Assembly: GCA_014529385.2 (NCBI GenBank)
Contig: CM043968.1
Location: forward strand, 129,947,018-130,011,017
Direction: 5' to 3'
DNA length: 64,000 nt
Source of the DNA: Adiantum capillus-veneris
Lineage: Eukaryota; Streptophyta; Polypodiopsida; Polypodiales; Pteridaceae
Part shown: one piece after another, positions 21,419-33,100 of the stretch
How positions within the stretch are numbered: position 1 is the stretch's first letter
Layout: the number at the start of each line of letters is the position of its first letter
Made by a program: the position numbers and the translations under genes
The notes under the pieces: model-generated
Told to the model about the DNA's origin: nothing
The model's input: only the letters and a program-made list of their open reading frames with translations
Databases searched by the model: none

Positions 21419-22993
21419 TGTAACATTTAATGGCCTAATAACTTATGTGTAGCGGAAATTAGCATGAACATAGTGGGCATTTCATTAGAATAGATTCCTA
21501 ATGAGAATTACAAGAGTGCTTGGGTGGAGAGAGCAACAAAAAGCATAACACCTAGTTAGATAGCATCAACAATACTTTCAAAAGAGAGAGAAATTAAGCT
21601 ATTGACAACAGTTGAGGACCGGATTTGCATGGAGCCGGTCCCCCCTCCAAAAGGCTTTGTATTATGGTTTCTCCCATCAAGAGAGACATTGTACAATACA
21701 ATTCTTTGTGTTCCTTCAAGACTAGCTAGTGCAATGAAGATGGAAGTTTCATGCACTAAGCAAAACACTTAACAAACACAAATTGAATTATCCCTGTTCT
21801 CAGACCCAAGACCTCACACACCTTCGAAGATGGTGAGAGCTAGCAGGGTATGAGAGTAGATTGAGAGGAAGAAGGAGTATCTTACGAGAAAGATGTACAT
21901 CTCCTCACATAATCACTCATATTAGCATAGCTTAGCTTAGTAATTAGCTTGGTAGAGGAGATGAGCATGCATTGAAGATTGGCTCTTGGTTGGATTTGCA
22001 TCCACATGCCAAAAGAGTGTTGATGTAGGCTTCTATCTCACAAGCTTAGAGTAGGTGATGAGTTCTCCATTAAAGCTTGGGAAGAGATAGTCTTCTCTTT
22101 CTTCACACATGAGATTGTGTGAGTGTGTGTGTGATAATCCAAGAAAAAATCAGCCCTCTCTCTCTCTTGGGCGAGCCCCCTTGCTATTTGCTCTTCCTGC
22201 AGCCTCATTGGCCCTCCCCAAGTCAAGCCAATTACAATTAAGCAGCATAAGTGATAGCCTTCTGACATGTGTCCCCCTTTCCCCTTTTGTCAAAGCTTGA
22301 GGTAATTAAATAATTAAACTAAACTCTCATTGGACCCCTTTGCCTCCTGGCCAATAGGAATCAGGCAATCCATGGGGCTCCTGAATGCTCATTGGACCCT
22401 TTGGGAGATTGCCCAATAGTCTTCTAGGAGACTTAATTCTTATTGGTTTCTTTTATTAAATGTTTTTAAATTAATTAAACTAGATTTACTCTAGCTTAAT
22501 TCTCATTGGTCCACTTCAAGGGTCATCCAATAGGAATTGGGTACACCTTGTGGGCATCTGTGCTAGAGAGTTGACATGTGTCCCTAATTCCCTTTGTGTA
22601 AAGGGGCTTGTGTGTGTGTGTGTGTGTGGCTTTCTCTCTCATCCCCTAGAAGAAGGGCTCGCCCCCTCCCATGTAGGGATGTGCATTGACTTTGGAGAGC
22701 ACACAAAGCATCCAATTCCCCCTAAGCTTTAACCCTTTGGACACAACCTTTGAATTTTGGAACCTTAGCATTTTGGAAGTCTTAATGGGCTGAACCTTAG
22801 GGTCTTTTTAGCCCATTGTTGCAGATGGCCCCCGCTTTGGATCCCTATTTTCCCTCCTTTGGATCCCTACGGTGGCCGGTCTACTAGCTTAACCAATATT
22901 CTAGCTTTTTCTCCCCTGGCACTTCCCCACATTAAATGATCAGTTTAATATGAGAAAATCATTTAGGAGAATTAGATATTGATTATTATGACA
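21419..22993 (-). mobile_element. Solo LTR of the G3/G4 chromovirus family
   Basis: 1,575 bp in reverse orientation to the G3 LTRs, starting TGTAAC and ending ATGACA on the plus strand, exactly the reverse complement of the G3 LTR ends. Perfect 5-bp target duplications TAGGG flank it (21,414-21,418 and 22,994-22,998). No internal sequence remains, so it arose by recombination between the two LTRs of a complete element that had inserted into L1. Confidence 0.95.
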
Positions 22994-23780
22994 TAGGGTG
23001 CGCAACACAGAGAGAAGAACAAGAGGGAGAGAATCCTACCAAGGTTCGAAAAATTCCACCCGTCCGCACCGAAGCTCAAAAATCGCTTTTGTTTAATTTT
23101 CAAACGTCCAAAAGTGCCAAAACTACGTCGAAAACCACTCAAGAACACAAAAAATCATGCGAAAATCCCAAAATATTGTCAAAAAAATCCACACAATTTT
23201 TGGAAAATTTATAGAAAACTTAAAAAATTACCTCATTCACAATTGAACATTTTCAACACGCATAAGCATACCAAAAATAGCAGTTTTTATCGAAAACACG
23301 ATTTACGACAAAATCATCAACCCGATCTTCGAAAATAACAAAACGCTCAAAAGTCGACTAAGGAGGACACAAACACGTTCAAAATGATGCCGTAAATACG
23401 CACACAAAACAACTCGTAAAGATCATAAGATATCAAATTCTTATTGAATTAAGCGAACATTAATGCAAAAATTAGCAAAAAATACCAAAAATTAACAAAA
23501 GTTATTCGAAAAATATCCCAATTTTTTTGAAAAAATTCCACACATAGAGGATTAGTGCAGCCAAATAAACTCATAAAAAGCACATCAATTCAATTTTGCC
23601 AAATAATATGATTTAAAAAATCCAAACTAGGCAATTAAATCGACAAAATTAGGTCAAAATTTGTTGCATTTGAAGTGTGTAGATCCTTGTTTTGAGCTCA
23701 AAAAGGCAACAATTAACGATTACATACATCAAATATGCAATCAAATATTGAATCAATCATGCACATTAAGCACGTCTTAG

Positions 23781-23823
<43 letters not shown>

Positions 23824-25039
23824 TAATTGGCATTTTTTACCAATATTTAGGTGCGCACACAAAAGGGTTAATCTTGTCAAAATTGCAATGTAATTTCACA
23901 AATCTCTAGTTGGGCATGACCACAACACAAATCAACCATCACAATTGAAAAATCATTAAGCACACATTGATTTTTAGGTGCACAATCAAGGGTAAAATAG
24001 TGTACACACACACACACACACACACACAAATAATTGGCAGTTTTTACCAATCTTTAGGTGCACACATAAAAGGGTTAATCTTGTCGAAATTGCAATGTGA
24101 TTTCACACTTCTTTAGTTGGGCATGACCACAACACAAATCAACCATCACAATTGAAAAATCATTAAGCACACATTGATTTTTAGGTGCACAAATAAGGGG
24201 AAAATAGTGCACACACACCTAAAATTAGGCATACACACACTAATAATTGGCATTTTTTATCAATCTTTAGGTGCACACACAAAAGGGTTAACCTTGTCGT
24301 AATTGCAATGTAATTTTACAAATCATTAGTTGGGCATGACCACAACACAAATCAATCATCACAATTGAAATATCATTAAGTACACATTGATTTTTAGGTG
24401 CACAATCAAGGATAAAATAGTGCACACACACCTAAAATTAGGCATACACACACTCAATTGTAATGCACATACACTTGATTTTAGTGCACACACACTTGCA
24501 ATTGACCATTAGCATGCAATTAACTCAATTAGGCACCCAATAATTAGCAATCTACAATCACCAACAATTGAAACTTGTCAAATTCATGCGCCACCAAATC
24601 CTAAAAATTTCGGCATTACGACGGTATGAAAACAACAATCGCAAAATTTTCGACCCAACATAGCATTGCATCAACATAGTATCAACATTACATTGCATCA
24701 TGGTGGGATCTCTACACAATTCTGCACATTCTTTTGATTCTAGAGAGGTTGAGAATACTACCTTTATTACCTTTTTATTGAAGATCAATTGAATGGTCGA
24801 ATGCTCCAATCCTTCATAGAAAATTAATAAGTTAGCAAAAATTAGTGAAATTAGCAAGGGGTTAGTGTGAAATTAAAGAGTGTAAACCACAATCGGCAAG
24901 ATTTGGTGACAAATTAAGGAATTATGAACACATTGCTTCACGCACACACATCCAAAATCCACAAAATCATAAACACACAAGTGAAATTAGTGAGGGAATG
25001 CATTCAATTATGCCACAATTACACTAGCGTAGGTCATCG
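22994..25039 (-). other. L1 internal region, 5' part, non-coding leader
   Basis: No coding motif. A-rich on the plus strand with many CAAAAAT and ATTAGC words. It includes the tandem array at 23,780-24,440. It lies between the PBS and the solo LTR. Confidence 0.75.
23780..24440 (+). repeat. Tandem array, three ~210-bp units, each headed by (CA)n
   Basis: Units begin near TAATAATTGGCA at 23,821, 24,029 and 24,241, giving periods of about 208 and 212 bp. Each contains 'GGTGCACACA.AAAGGGTTAA' and 'TTGGGCATGACCACAACACA'. The first two are preceded by CA runs (23,781-23,820 and 24,004-24,027). Units are similar but not identical. Confidence 0.9.
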
Positions 25040-25057
25040 TCCCCGGCAACGGTGCCA
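25040..25057 (-). promoter_or_regulatory. L1 primer binding site
   Basis: Minus strand reads TGGCACCGTTGCCGGGGA, two bases from the LTR end. It is one change away from the common plant gypsy PBS TGGCGCCGTTGCCGGGGA, so L1 was probably derived from a gypsy element. Confidence 0.85.
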
Positions 25058-25059
25058 AA

Positions 25060-25538
25060 TCTTGGGGGTCCCATCGTTGCAATAGCTCCAATGACCAATA
25101 AAATTATCAATCCGGAGGAATGAGCTACCCGGCATGGAAACACTCACAGAGTTAGTGAGCTAATCATGGCAACACGAATGGTTAACTATATGAGGTGAGC
25201 TTCTCGGTCTATGGAGGAGCTAAGCCACAATGAAGGGCAATATCCATATCCACTTCTCTTCACCTCTAATGAACCCAATCACACACACGAACGATTGCAA
25301 GACACACACACAACACTAATCCTATCAAGCAACACACTAATCGCAAGCACACACACACATAGATCTATCGAGCACCACACTCCAATCAAACCTACATGCA
25401 CATACAAGCAAAAGAGGGCAATCACACAAAACTAGAGAGGGATTAATCACTAATTAGTTAAAATCTAGCTAATCTAAGCATAATAGGCAATCATAATAAG
25501 CATGAGAGAGGCATCGTGAAAGAGAATGAGTTATTGAT
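25060..25538 (-). repeat. L1 5' LTR, R/U5-side fragment
   Basis: Matches 17,800 to about 18,276 of the complete LTR with scattered differences, then changes abruptly to G2 integrase sequence at 25,539. The remaining end of this LTR is at 36,639-36,699. About 370 bp corresponding to 18,277-18,647, including the TATA box, are missing. Confidence 0.9.
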
Positions 25539-26664
25539 CACTAGTAGAAAGATTCTACAAGCCGGGTTTGTATGGCCTAGTCTACATAGGGATGTGCATC
25601 ATTGGTGTAAAACATGCAAGGAATGTCAAAAGGCAGGGGATAAGAGGCTCACATATAAGCCACAGACTCCTATAATCTCATATGGACCATTTGAGAAATG
25701 GGGAATTGATGCTATTGGGCCTTTGCTAAGGAGCCAATCAGGTAAATTTTATATCATCATGGGTGTGGACTACATGACCAGGTGGGCTGAAGCAGTTGCC
25801 ACCACCCGGATTACAGCTAAGGAAGTGGCTAAGTTCGTATTTGAAAACATTTGTTGCCGTTTTGGCACTCCTCTTGAAATAATTTCTGACAGAGGACAAG
25901 GTTTTAGAGGAGACCTTGTAGGAGAGCTAATGGAGAAGTTAGGTATCTCACGACGACACTCAACTCCCTACTACCCACAATGCAATGGTTTGGAAAGATA
26001 AATGGTATGATCTGCAAGATCATCACTAAGCATGTAAACAATCACAAAAGTGATTGGGACAAGCATCTTATGGCTGCACTTTGGGCTTATCGCACTTCAT
26101 TTCGCACATCCCTTGGATTCACACCATATCACTTGGTGTTTGGTAAGGAAACCATTTTATCCATTGAAGTACAATTGGCTAGTCTCAGGGTGCTAGTTGG
26201 GCAGGTGGAACGTCCTAATGCTCATCTCCACAACCACATTCTTGATCTAGAGAGGCTTCAACTAGACAGAGAAGATGCTATCAACTATTATGCAACACAG
26301 GCAGAGCAACGTCGACTTACCTTCAACAAGGGACTTAGGGCAAAAGGTCTCAAGAAAGGTATGTTGGTCCTACGGTATGATAACAGGTTTGACACTAGGA
26401 AGGATAAAAAGTTTTCACCTAGATGGGAAGGACCATTTGTCATTAGAAAGCGCTACGCCAATGGCAGTTACCGATTGATGGATGCAGATGGTAGGCTCCA
26501 CAAAACACGTGTCAATGGATGGAGGTTGAAGCAGTACTTTTTGAGATTTGATCAAACACCTATGATGGAAATCCCCGAGGAGGGAGACTCCTCCACCTCA
26601 ATTGAAGAAGAATCAGGTACAACGCTAGAGGCATAAATACCTCTAGCCTTAGGGGGAGGGCTAA
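25539..26664 (+). pseudogene. pol: Truncated upstream G2 copy: integrase end of pol
   Basis: Almost identical to 33,583-34,712 of G2. It begins inside the integrase zinc-binding region (SRKILQAGFVWPSLHRDV) and continues through the catalytic core (MGVDYMTRW, EIISDRG) to the pol stop and purine tract. A 4-bp deletion near 25,990 removes the V-E of NGLVEKINGM, destroying the third catalytic acid and shifting frame. It shares its LTR (26,665-28,588) with the full G2 copy, so the arrangement is a head-to-tail tandem with the 5' end missing. Confidence 0.95.
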
Positions 26665-28588
26665 TGAGGAAAGCTTTTCCATGCATGGGAACCCCCCCAT
26701 ATATTTTTTCCCTTTTATCAAAATATTTCCCATTATATAAGTTACTTTTGATTTTTTCTTCCTTTTTCACAAACGTTTTAGCCTTTATTAAATAAATAAT
26801 ACTTATGTTAATCAATCACGATGTAGCATAATAAGTAAGCTTTCTTTGTTGATCTCTCTTTTGACCTTAAAAATATTAAATATATATATTTTAGTATTTT
26901 CTAATATATTTTTTTCATGTATGTATATTATTCCACTCTACCAAATATTTTATTCACTAGTTTTCATTTTCAAACCTCAACCCCACTTTCAAATTTCAAT
27001 AATACCTCCATCTAGATGATTGCCAATCTTTTCAACACTCTAGGTCATGTTTTCATACACATGAAGGAGCTTACACTTGAAGGCAAGAGAGAAGTCCACT
27101 CAAAGGGGACCACCAAAAGACTTTTGCAGCCACAAATAATAAATTATTTGGCTGAATTTTTTAAGTAAAAAAGAACCCCTAATCTGAAGGAGCATTCAAC
27201 ATGAAAGATGTAGCTCGTGATCTCAACTTTTAGCTCAATTTTTTTCAGAATTTTTGGAGTTATGAACACGGAGATATGATTTTTGTAGTGGACCCCAGTT
27301 TTCTCGTGTAATGGTGACACAGGCCATCCCCACTTTTCTTCCTTCTAGAATGGCTATGGTTCTACAAGTCTTCAAGCATGATTACAAGAGACAAGACTCT
27401 TTTAATGAGGTCTTGGCTAGTCTAGAGTAATTCTATCACCATTTTTGGAGGATCCATCCTCATCAACAAATATCCACCTTCGACAACCTCTCTTATAATT
27501 TTCTTACCTTTCTCTTCTCTCCCTAATAAGCTTATGTCTATCCAAAGCTAGACTATTGTAAATATTTCCTATCCTCTACATCCTACCCACATTCTCTCTT
27601 TTTCTCTCTCTATTGACTCTGGTATTTTAAATAATGAGGAGACAAGATGGGAGCCACAGTCACATGCACCCCATTTTCCTAGTCACCAAAGTGGGACACT
27701 CACCTCAAATAGAAATATTGCTAAATCCTTCCCTCCTTCCCTATATAAGGAGGCCATGAGAGCTCACTTGGGGGAGAGAACACACACACACACACACCTA
27801 TCCATACACACTCTTGTGCTACATGCTTGTAGCATGAACCCTAATCACATAATCACAACACCATCATCATCACCATCACCATGCACAAAAGATGAGCACC
27901 ACACCTCCACACCACTTGTAATTAAGGGTTGAAGGCACAATTTCAAGAAGAAGAAGGGTGGACACACTCATGATATTCCTCGCCATCAACTCCCATCTCT
28001 CCATTATGCCTCCTACGATCTTGTTCCCTTCTCATTTTCCTGCCATACACTACCTATTGTATTCATCTTTTGCAAGCAATCAACACACTCCATCTTGGTG
28101 TCATACTTTGTGTCGCTTTGGATACATCTCATTGTGAGTATGGTATATTCTTGTTCCTTGCCATTTTTTTCGGCTTATGTTAAGGTGTGCAGATTCGCCA
28201 CCACACACACACACTCGCTCTCCCTCTCATATTCCTATCATCTTGCTACTTCCATCTTAAGGTGTGCGGATTCGCCACCTTTTGTATGAGAAGTGAGCAT
28301 ACTTGCATGTATCCCTGACCTCGTTATCTTCCTTACTACATGCACATGTAGCGAGCCCATTCTCACTCACTCACCACTCCTCTCACCTTATTCTCCGACC
28401 ACCCCATTCCACATTTGGGCGTGGATCTTGAAATTGTTTTCCATGCATGCTTCATTGTGTATATGTATGCGTCCTAGCCGCATATCTTGCTAGGTGGTGC
28501 CCCTATTGTGTATTCCCCATGATGAGGCCATTGTGCATAGTCTTGGTGTAGAGGCCACCGGGTCTATTTTTTTCACTTCCGCCTCTCA
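26665..28588 (+). repeat. G2 LTR shared by the truncated and complete copies
   Basis: 1,924 bp, TGAGGAAAGC...CCTCTCA. Near-identical to 34,713-36,638. It acts as 3' LTR for the truncated copy on its left and 5' LTR for the complete copy on its right. Contains TATA at 27,742 and a short (CA)n at ~27,780. Confidence 0.95.
27742..27750 (+). promoter_or_regulatory. TATA box in G2 5' LTR
   Basis: TATATAAGG, followed ~30 bp downstream by a purine-rich stretch and (CA)n where transcription would start. The same box is at 35,790-35,798 in the 3' LTR. Confidence 0.65.
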
Positions 28589-28590
28589 TT

Positions 28591-28608
28591 TGGTGCCCCC
28601 ACTGAGGA
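28591..28608 (+). promoter_or_regulatory. G2 primer binding site
   Basis: TGGTGCCCCCACTGAGGA starting two bases after the LTR end CA. It has the TGG start required for tRNA 3'-end pairing. The tRNA is not identified with confidence. Confidence 0.7.
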
Positions 28609-29444
28609 GGGCTCTTGAAACCCTTCAGTTTACAAGACTGAAAACCCTAAACTATTGTGAATGGATGAATGAGTATGAAGGATTTTCTAACTGGACGACA
28701 GAAGAAGAAGAGCTCCAAGCACAACTAGACGAACTCCGCATCTCTATCAAAGCTTGAGTGCCAGGCGTAACGGTAATCGATTTGAAGTGGGAGAGTCAAC
28801 CAACGGGCCAAACCCAGTGGATATACATAGGCCAAGTGCCAAGAAGAAGAAGGAGGAGGTGGAAACCATGTCCGCAACCTACAACCAACCAACAACAACA
28901 AAATGGAAGGAGATCTGCACAATAGAGAATCAACACTATTCTACTTTGAGAATCGGGTAACTCAAGTCACCGAGGTAATTATCATAGTCAGTTTTCAAGT
29001 CGCACCTGATGCTGCAGCACAGATAACAGAAGCATTGGCTCACACTCTCACTAGAGAAACTAGGGATCTACTGAGTTTGTTTCAGAAAAGAACACCACCC
29101 TCTCCTACAAGCTTGGACAGTGACTAAGCACCTCTAAGCTTCACATGAATCAGGACAACCTACCTCAAGACAGATCACACATACCAACACGTGTACGCTC
29201 AATCAAGGTAATATTGGACTTGAAGATTCACTACCAGCATGTCATTGACACCATGCCGGGTGGGGAGCGGTTTTTTGAGGTTCTGGCATCAGATCAGCCA
29301 TTTGTTTTACCTTTGGTACAAGGCAATGTACCGTTTGAAGTTTTAATCTATGTCCTAGTATAATAGGGTATACACGTCTCCTTGTAAAGAAGAAAAAATT
29401 TTGCAAGTTAAGAAGTGAGTCTTTCTAGCTCTCTCTCAGTAATC
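28609..29444 (+). other. G2 leader with short ORFs before gag
   Basis: About 840 bp between PBS and gag. Short ORFs are present (for example one crossing the PBS and ending near 28,757, and one of 72 codons at 29,145-29,363 with SIKVILDLKIHYQHVIDTMP), but none shows a known domain. Some Tat elements carry an extra ORF before gag; here it would be broken. Low confidence that any is translated. Confidence 0.4.
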
Positions 29445-30080
29445 ATGGCAAGTGTAGCATTTCCAACCTTTACTGGTAAGGTGGGCGAGGATGCTGCTGA
29501 CTTTCTAGACAACTTGGAAATAGCATGTGTCATCTCTGCGAGAGATGATGATGCTTCGCGCTTGCGCATCTTCCCACTTCTAATGAAGGTGGAGGCAAGA
29601 TCATGGTACAATGCCTTGGCACAAGAAACCAAGGAACGGTGGGACTTATTAAGGGCAACCTTTGTCAAGCGTTTTGGAGAGGGCACAACATCAGAGAAAC
29701 TATGGCAATTGTTGACAGAGTTGAAGCAGGGCAGTATGCTGGAATACGCATCATATGAGTCAAAGTTTGTAGATTTATGGGGGCGATGGGTTGCATCGCT
29801 AAGAGAGGATGAGGGGGCACCTGATTCCCTAAAGAAGGATCGGTTTGTGGATGGGTTATGGCCAACTCTTAAAGAGAAGGTGAAGGGAAGGTTTCCTGCT
29901 ACGTATGAGCTAGCAGTTGAAGTGGCCCGCCTTAAAGACAAGAAGTTGCGTCTACAAGCCAGGAATATCGATGGAGAGGAAACCGTTAGGACCCCACCAC
30001 CTCTAGCACCACCTACAACAGTCGCCAGAGGATTCAACCACAAGAACCAATTGAAGATCAGCAAGACCTGCTCAACATAA
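29445..30080 (+). CDS. gag: G2 gag (capsid part)
   Basis: Structural protein that forms the retroelement particle. I place the start at the ATG at 29,445 (MASVAFPTFTGKVGEDAADF), because the typical gag block begins there; an upstream in-frame ATG at 29,415 would add ten residues. It contains the plant gypsy capsid pattern: FLDNLEIACV, RLRIFPLLMKVEARSWYN, WDLLRATFVKRFGE and the LKQGSMLEYASYESKF block. The frame ends at a TAA at 30,080. The zinc knuckle follows in another frame (see pol), so full gag requires a shift to the -1 frame in the overlap around 29,990-30,080. Confidence 0.9.
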   Translation: MASVAFPTFTGKVGEDAADFLDNLEIACVISARDDDASRLRIFPLLMKVEARSWYNALAQETKERWDLLRATFVKRFGEGTTSEKLWQLLTELKQGSMLEYASYESKFVDLWGRWVASLREDEGAPDSLKKDRFVDGLWPTLKEKVKGRFPATYELAVEVARLKDKKLRLQARNIDGEETVRTPPPLAPPTTVARGFNHKNQLKISKTCST

Positions 30081-30112
30081 TCACCAATCAACTTGAGAAT
30101 CTTTCAGTCCAT

Positions 30113-33100
30113 TTGATACAACAAGGGCATGCACACAATCGCAACCAAGAGCAAGGGAGAGGACAACGAAGGCAAAACCAAGAATACCACTGCTACAATT
30201 GTGGGGAGGATGGTCATGGCATGTACTACTGTCCACAACCAAGGAGGCAGAATTTCAACAGAGGAGCCAGACAAAACCAGGTTTCACCACCAAGAGCAAG
30301 ACCACCACCACCGAGGGCACCACGACAAGCACCACCCATGCAAATCTTACAACCACCGATTCAACCACAACCACCACCACCACCACCACCACAACCTCTC
30401 ATTCCACCCTTACCCCCACCACCAGTTGGCAATCAAACAGTAAGCGTCATCAGTCTTGAAGGTAAGGGAAAGGAGAAAGTGGAGGAGGATAAGACCAAGG
30501 TTAAAGGAGTAGATGCCATTGGGGTAAAACGCGCTAGGCATGGTGAATCTTCTCAAAAGGAAGAAAAGATGAAGAATAAAGGGGAATCTAGCAAAAAGCC
30601 GTCCAAGTCACGACGTAAAATTGACATTGTAGATTTCTCTTTGGGTGAATGTTCTAAACCATATGATTTGGTTCAAGATGTTTCTGTGCAGGGCCCAAAA
30701 ATCACCTGGCCCCAGTTACTCCACCTAGCACCTAGGGTGAGGAGACAATGGACAAAGATGGTTAACACGAGGCGACCAAAGCCAAAGATAGCTGGGGCTA
30801 TCTCCGGGAGGAATCTAGACGACATACTACCAGTGATGGATGCTTACATCAAAGGGAAACACATCTCCAATATCTACATCGATGGTGGCGCACAAATATG
30901 CGTCATGAGTGAAAAAATGATGCACCGTTTGGGTTTATGGCCGGCACCATGCCGAGCCAAAATGGCAAATAATTTAAAAGTTCAATGTGTTGGTGTCATA
31001 AATGCAGTTAGGATAAAGGCATTCAACACCGAGGTAGATGTGGACATCTTTGTCATGCCACACAAAGGGGAGGGCTATCCTATCATTCTAGGGAGGCCTT
31101 GGCTTATGGCTATGAGAGCTAAGCAGGACTGGGACACTGACATAATCCAGATGAAGGATGCAAAAGGAAGGCCAATACTTTACGACATGAAGATAGGTCA
31201 ACAACGCGACATGGATCTAGAAACCTCCGAGGATGAGTTTTCTAGTGGTGACTCTTCAACCACTTCAGAGGAGGAGTCAACAGTGAGTGAAGAAAGTGAC
31301 AGTAGCATTGAGGTGATGGGGATCATTCTGAAGGACCCTAAGAAGATGGAGCAACCTGATGCCTCATCATCAAGCCAAGGGGAGACACCAGGTATACAAC
31401 CTCTCGTAGAAGCAAGTAAACTACATCAAATGCTCTCTAGTGAGTTGTGTGGGAAGGAGCGTGAAGATTATATTTTGATGCTAAGTAATTTTACCACATT
31501 GTTCATTGATGAATATGATAAAATCACTGGCATCACAGTAGTTCAACATCACATTAAGCTCAAGGAGGGAAGTAAACCTGTAGTGCAGAAGCTCAGGTGG
31601 CTAGGAGTAATTCAACAAGACGCCCTACTCAAAGAGGTGAGGAAATTGCTAGAAGCCGGTTTTATCTATCTTGTTGAAGACTCAGAGTGGGTTTCTTCAG
31701 TGGTAGTCACACCAAAGAAGAATGGTAAGTGGAGGGTTTGTGTTGATTACAAGCCTCTTAATGCAGCCACAAAGAGGGACCATTTTCCTCTTCCTTTTCA
31801 AGACGAAATACTCAATGAGGTAGCAGGACATGAGCGCTACACGATATGTGATGGCTACTCAGGCTACTTCCAAATTAGCATCGTTGAAGAAGATCAAAAG
31901 AAGACAACCTTCATCACACCATGGGGATGTTTTGCTTACAGAGTTATGCCTTTTGGTCTCACTAATGCTCCAGCCACTTTTCAGCGATATGTGACATTTG
32001 TTTTTCAGCCATTCTTTGGAAAATCAATCCGTGTTTTTATTGATGACTTTTGCATCTATAGCTCTCGCTCTCTTCATTTGGAGAAAGTTTATGAAGGTCT
32101 AGCTAGGCTACAAGCTTTGGGTGGCCAACTCAATGTGGAGAAATGCCACATTGGTGAAAGCAAGGTTACTCTTCTTGGCCATGTGATCTCGGCCAACGGC
32201 ATTGAAGCTGACCCAAGCAAGGTTCAAGCCTTGGTGGCTTTGACCTCTCCCACCACAACAAAGCAATTGGTCTCTTTTCTTCAAAAGGTGAGGTATGTGA
32301 GTAGTTTCATTCACTTGCTCTCCCAAGTGGTTCTCCCTTTACAACAAGTTACCCATCAAGAGATCTTCACTTGGAGTGAAGAAAATGAACAACAATTCAA
32401 TGAGGTAAAACAAATTCTAGCTTCACTTCCCACCATAGCACCTCCAAAGTGGGATGAGCCATTTTATGTAAACCCTAGTGTTGGCAATGACACACTTGGG
32501 GCTGTATTGATACAAAAGGATCCTCAAACTTCTTTCATGCGTCCTATCTACTTCTCTAGTCGAATGATGACCCCATCAGAAAAGGGATACACGGCAGTGG
32601 AGCACATGGTGCTTGCATTAATGTTTGCTACCACCAAATTTCACTCTTATTTATTGTCTAGACCATTCATAATCTTAACAATGGAAGAAGTATTTCCTTA
32701 TGTAATGCAGCACATGGATGTTTCTTCTAGGATTTCCAAATGGCTCACAAGGCTACAAGAGTTTGACTACACAATGCAAGTCGAGAACTCCACAAGGGCC
32801 AGTCTAGGAGGTATTCTCACTCATCGCCACTATGAAAAGAAGCTAAAGATAAAGCCAAATGATCAAGATATTACACCCGTGCTGGAAGTCCCTAAGGTAG
32901 AGGAGGCTCACTCTCTCTTCTTTGATGGAGCCTACAAGAGGAAAGTGGACAAAGCTGCAGCAGGCATTGTCATCTTCAACGAGCAACGGGACAAGGTTTT
33001 CTCCATTGGGAATCTCTTGGATTCTCACTCTAACAATGAGGCAGAATATGCAGCTTTAACTCTTGGGTTAGAGTGGTGTGTGACACAGGGCATTCAACGG

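Noticed and set aside
23780-24440. Regular repeats resembling a CRISPR-like array
   Set aside because: Only three units of ~210 bp, imperfect, without short repeat/spacer structure, and in a plant element; it is an ordinary tandem repeat.
29408-30091. Antisense frame of 227 codons
   Set aside because: It lies opposite the G2 gag, which has clear capsid motifs; the antisense protein shows none.
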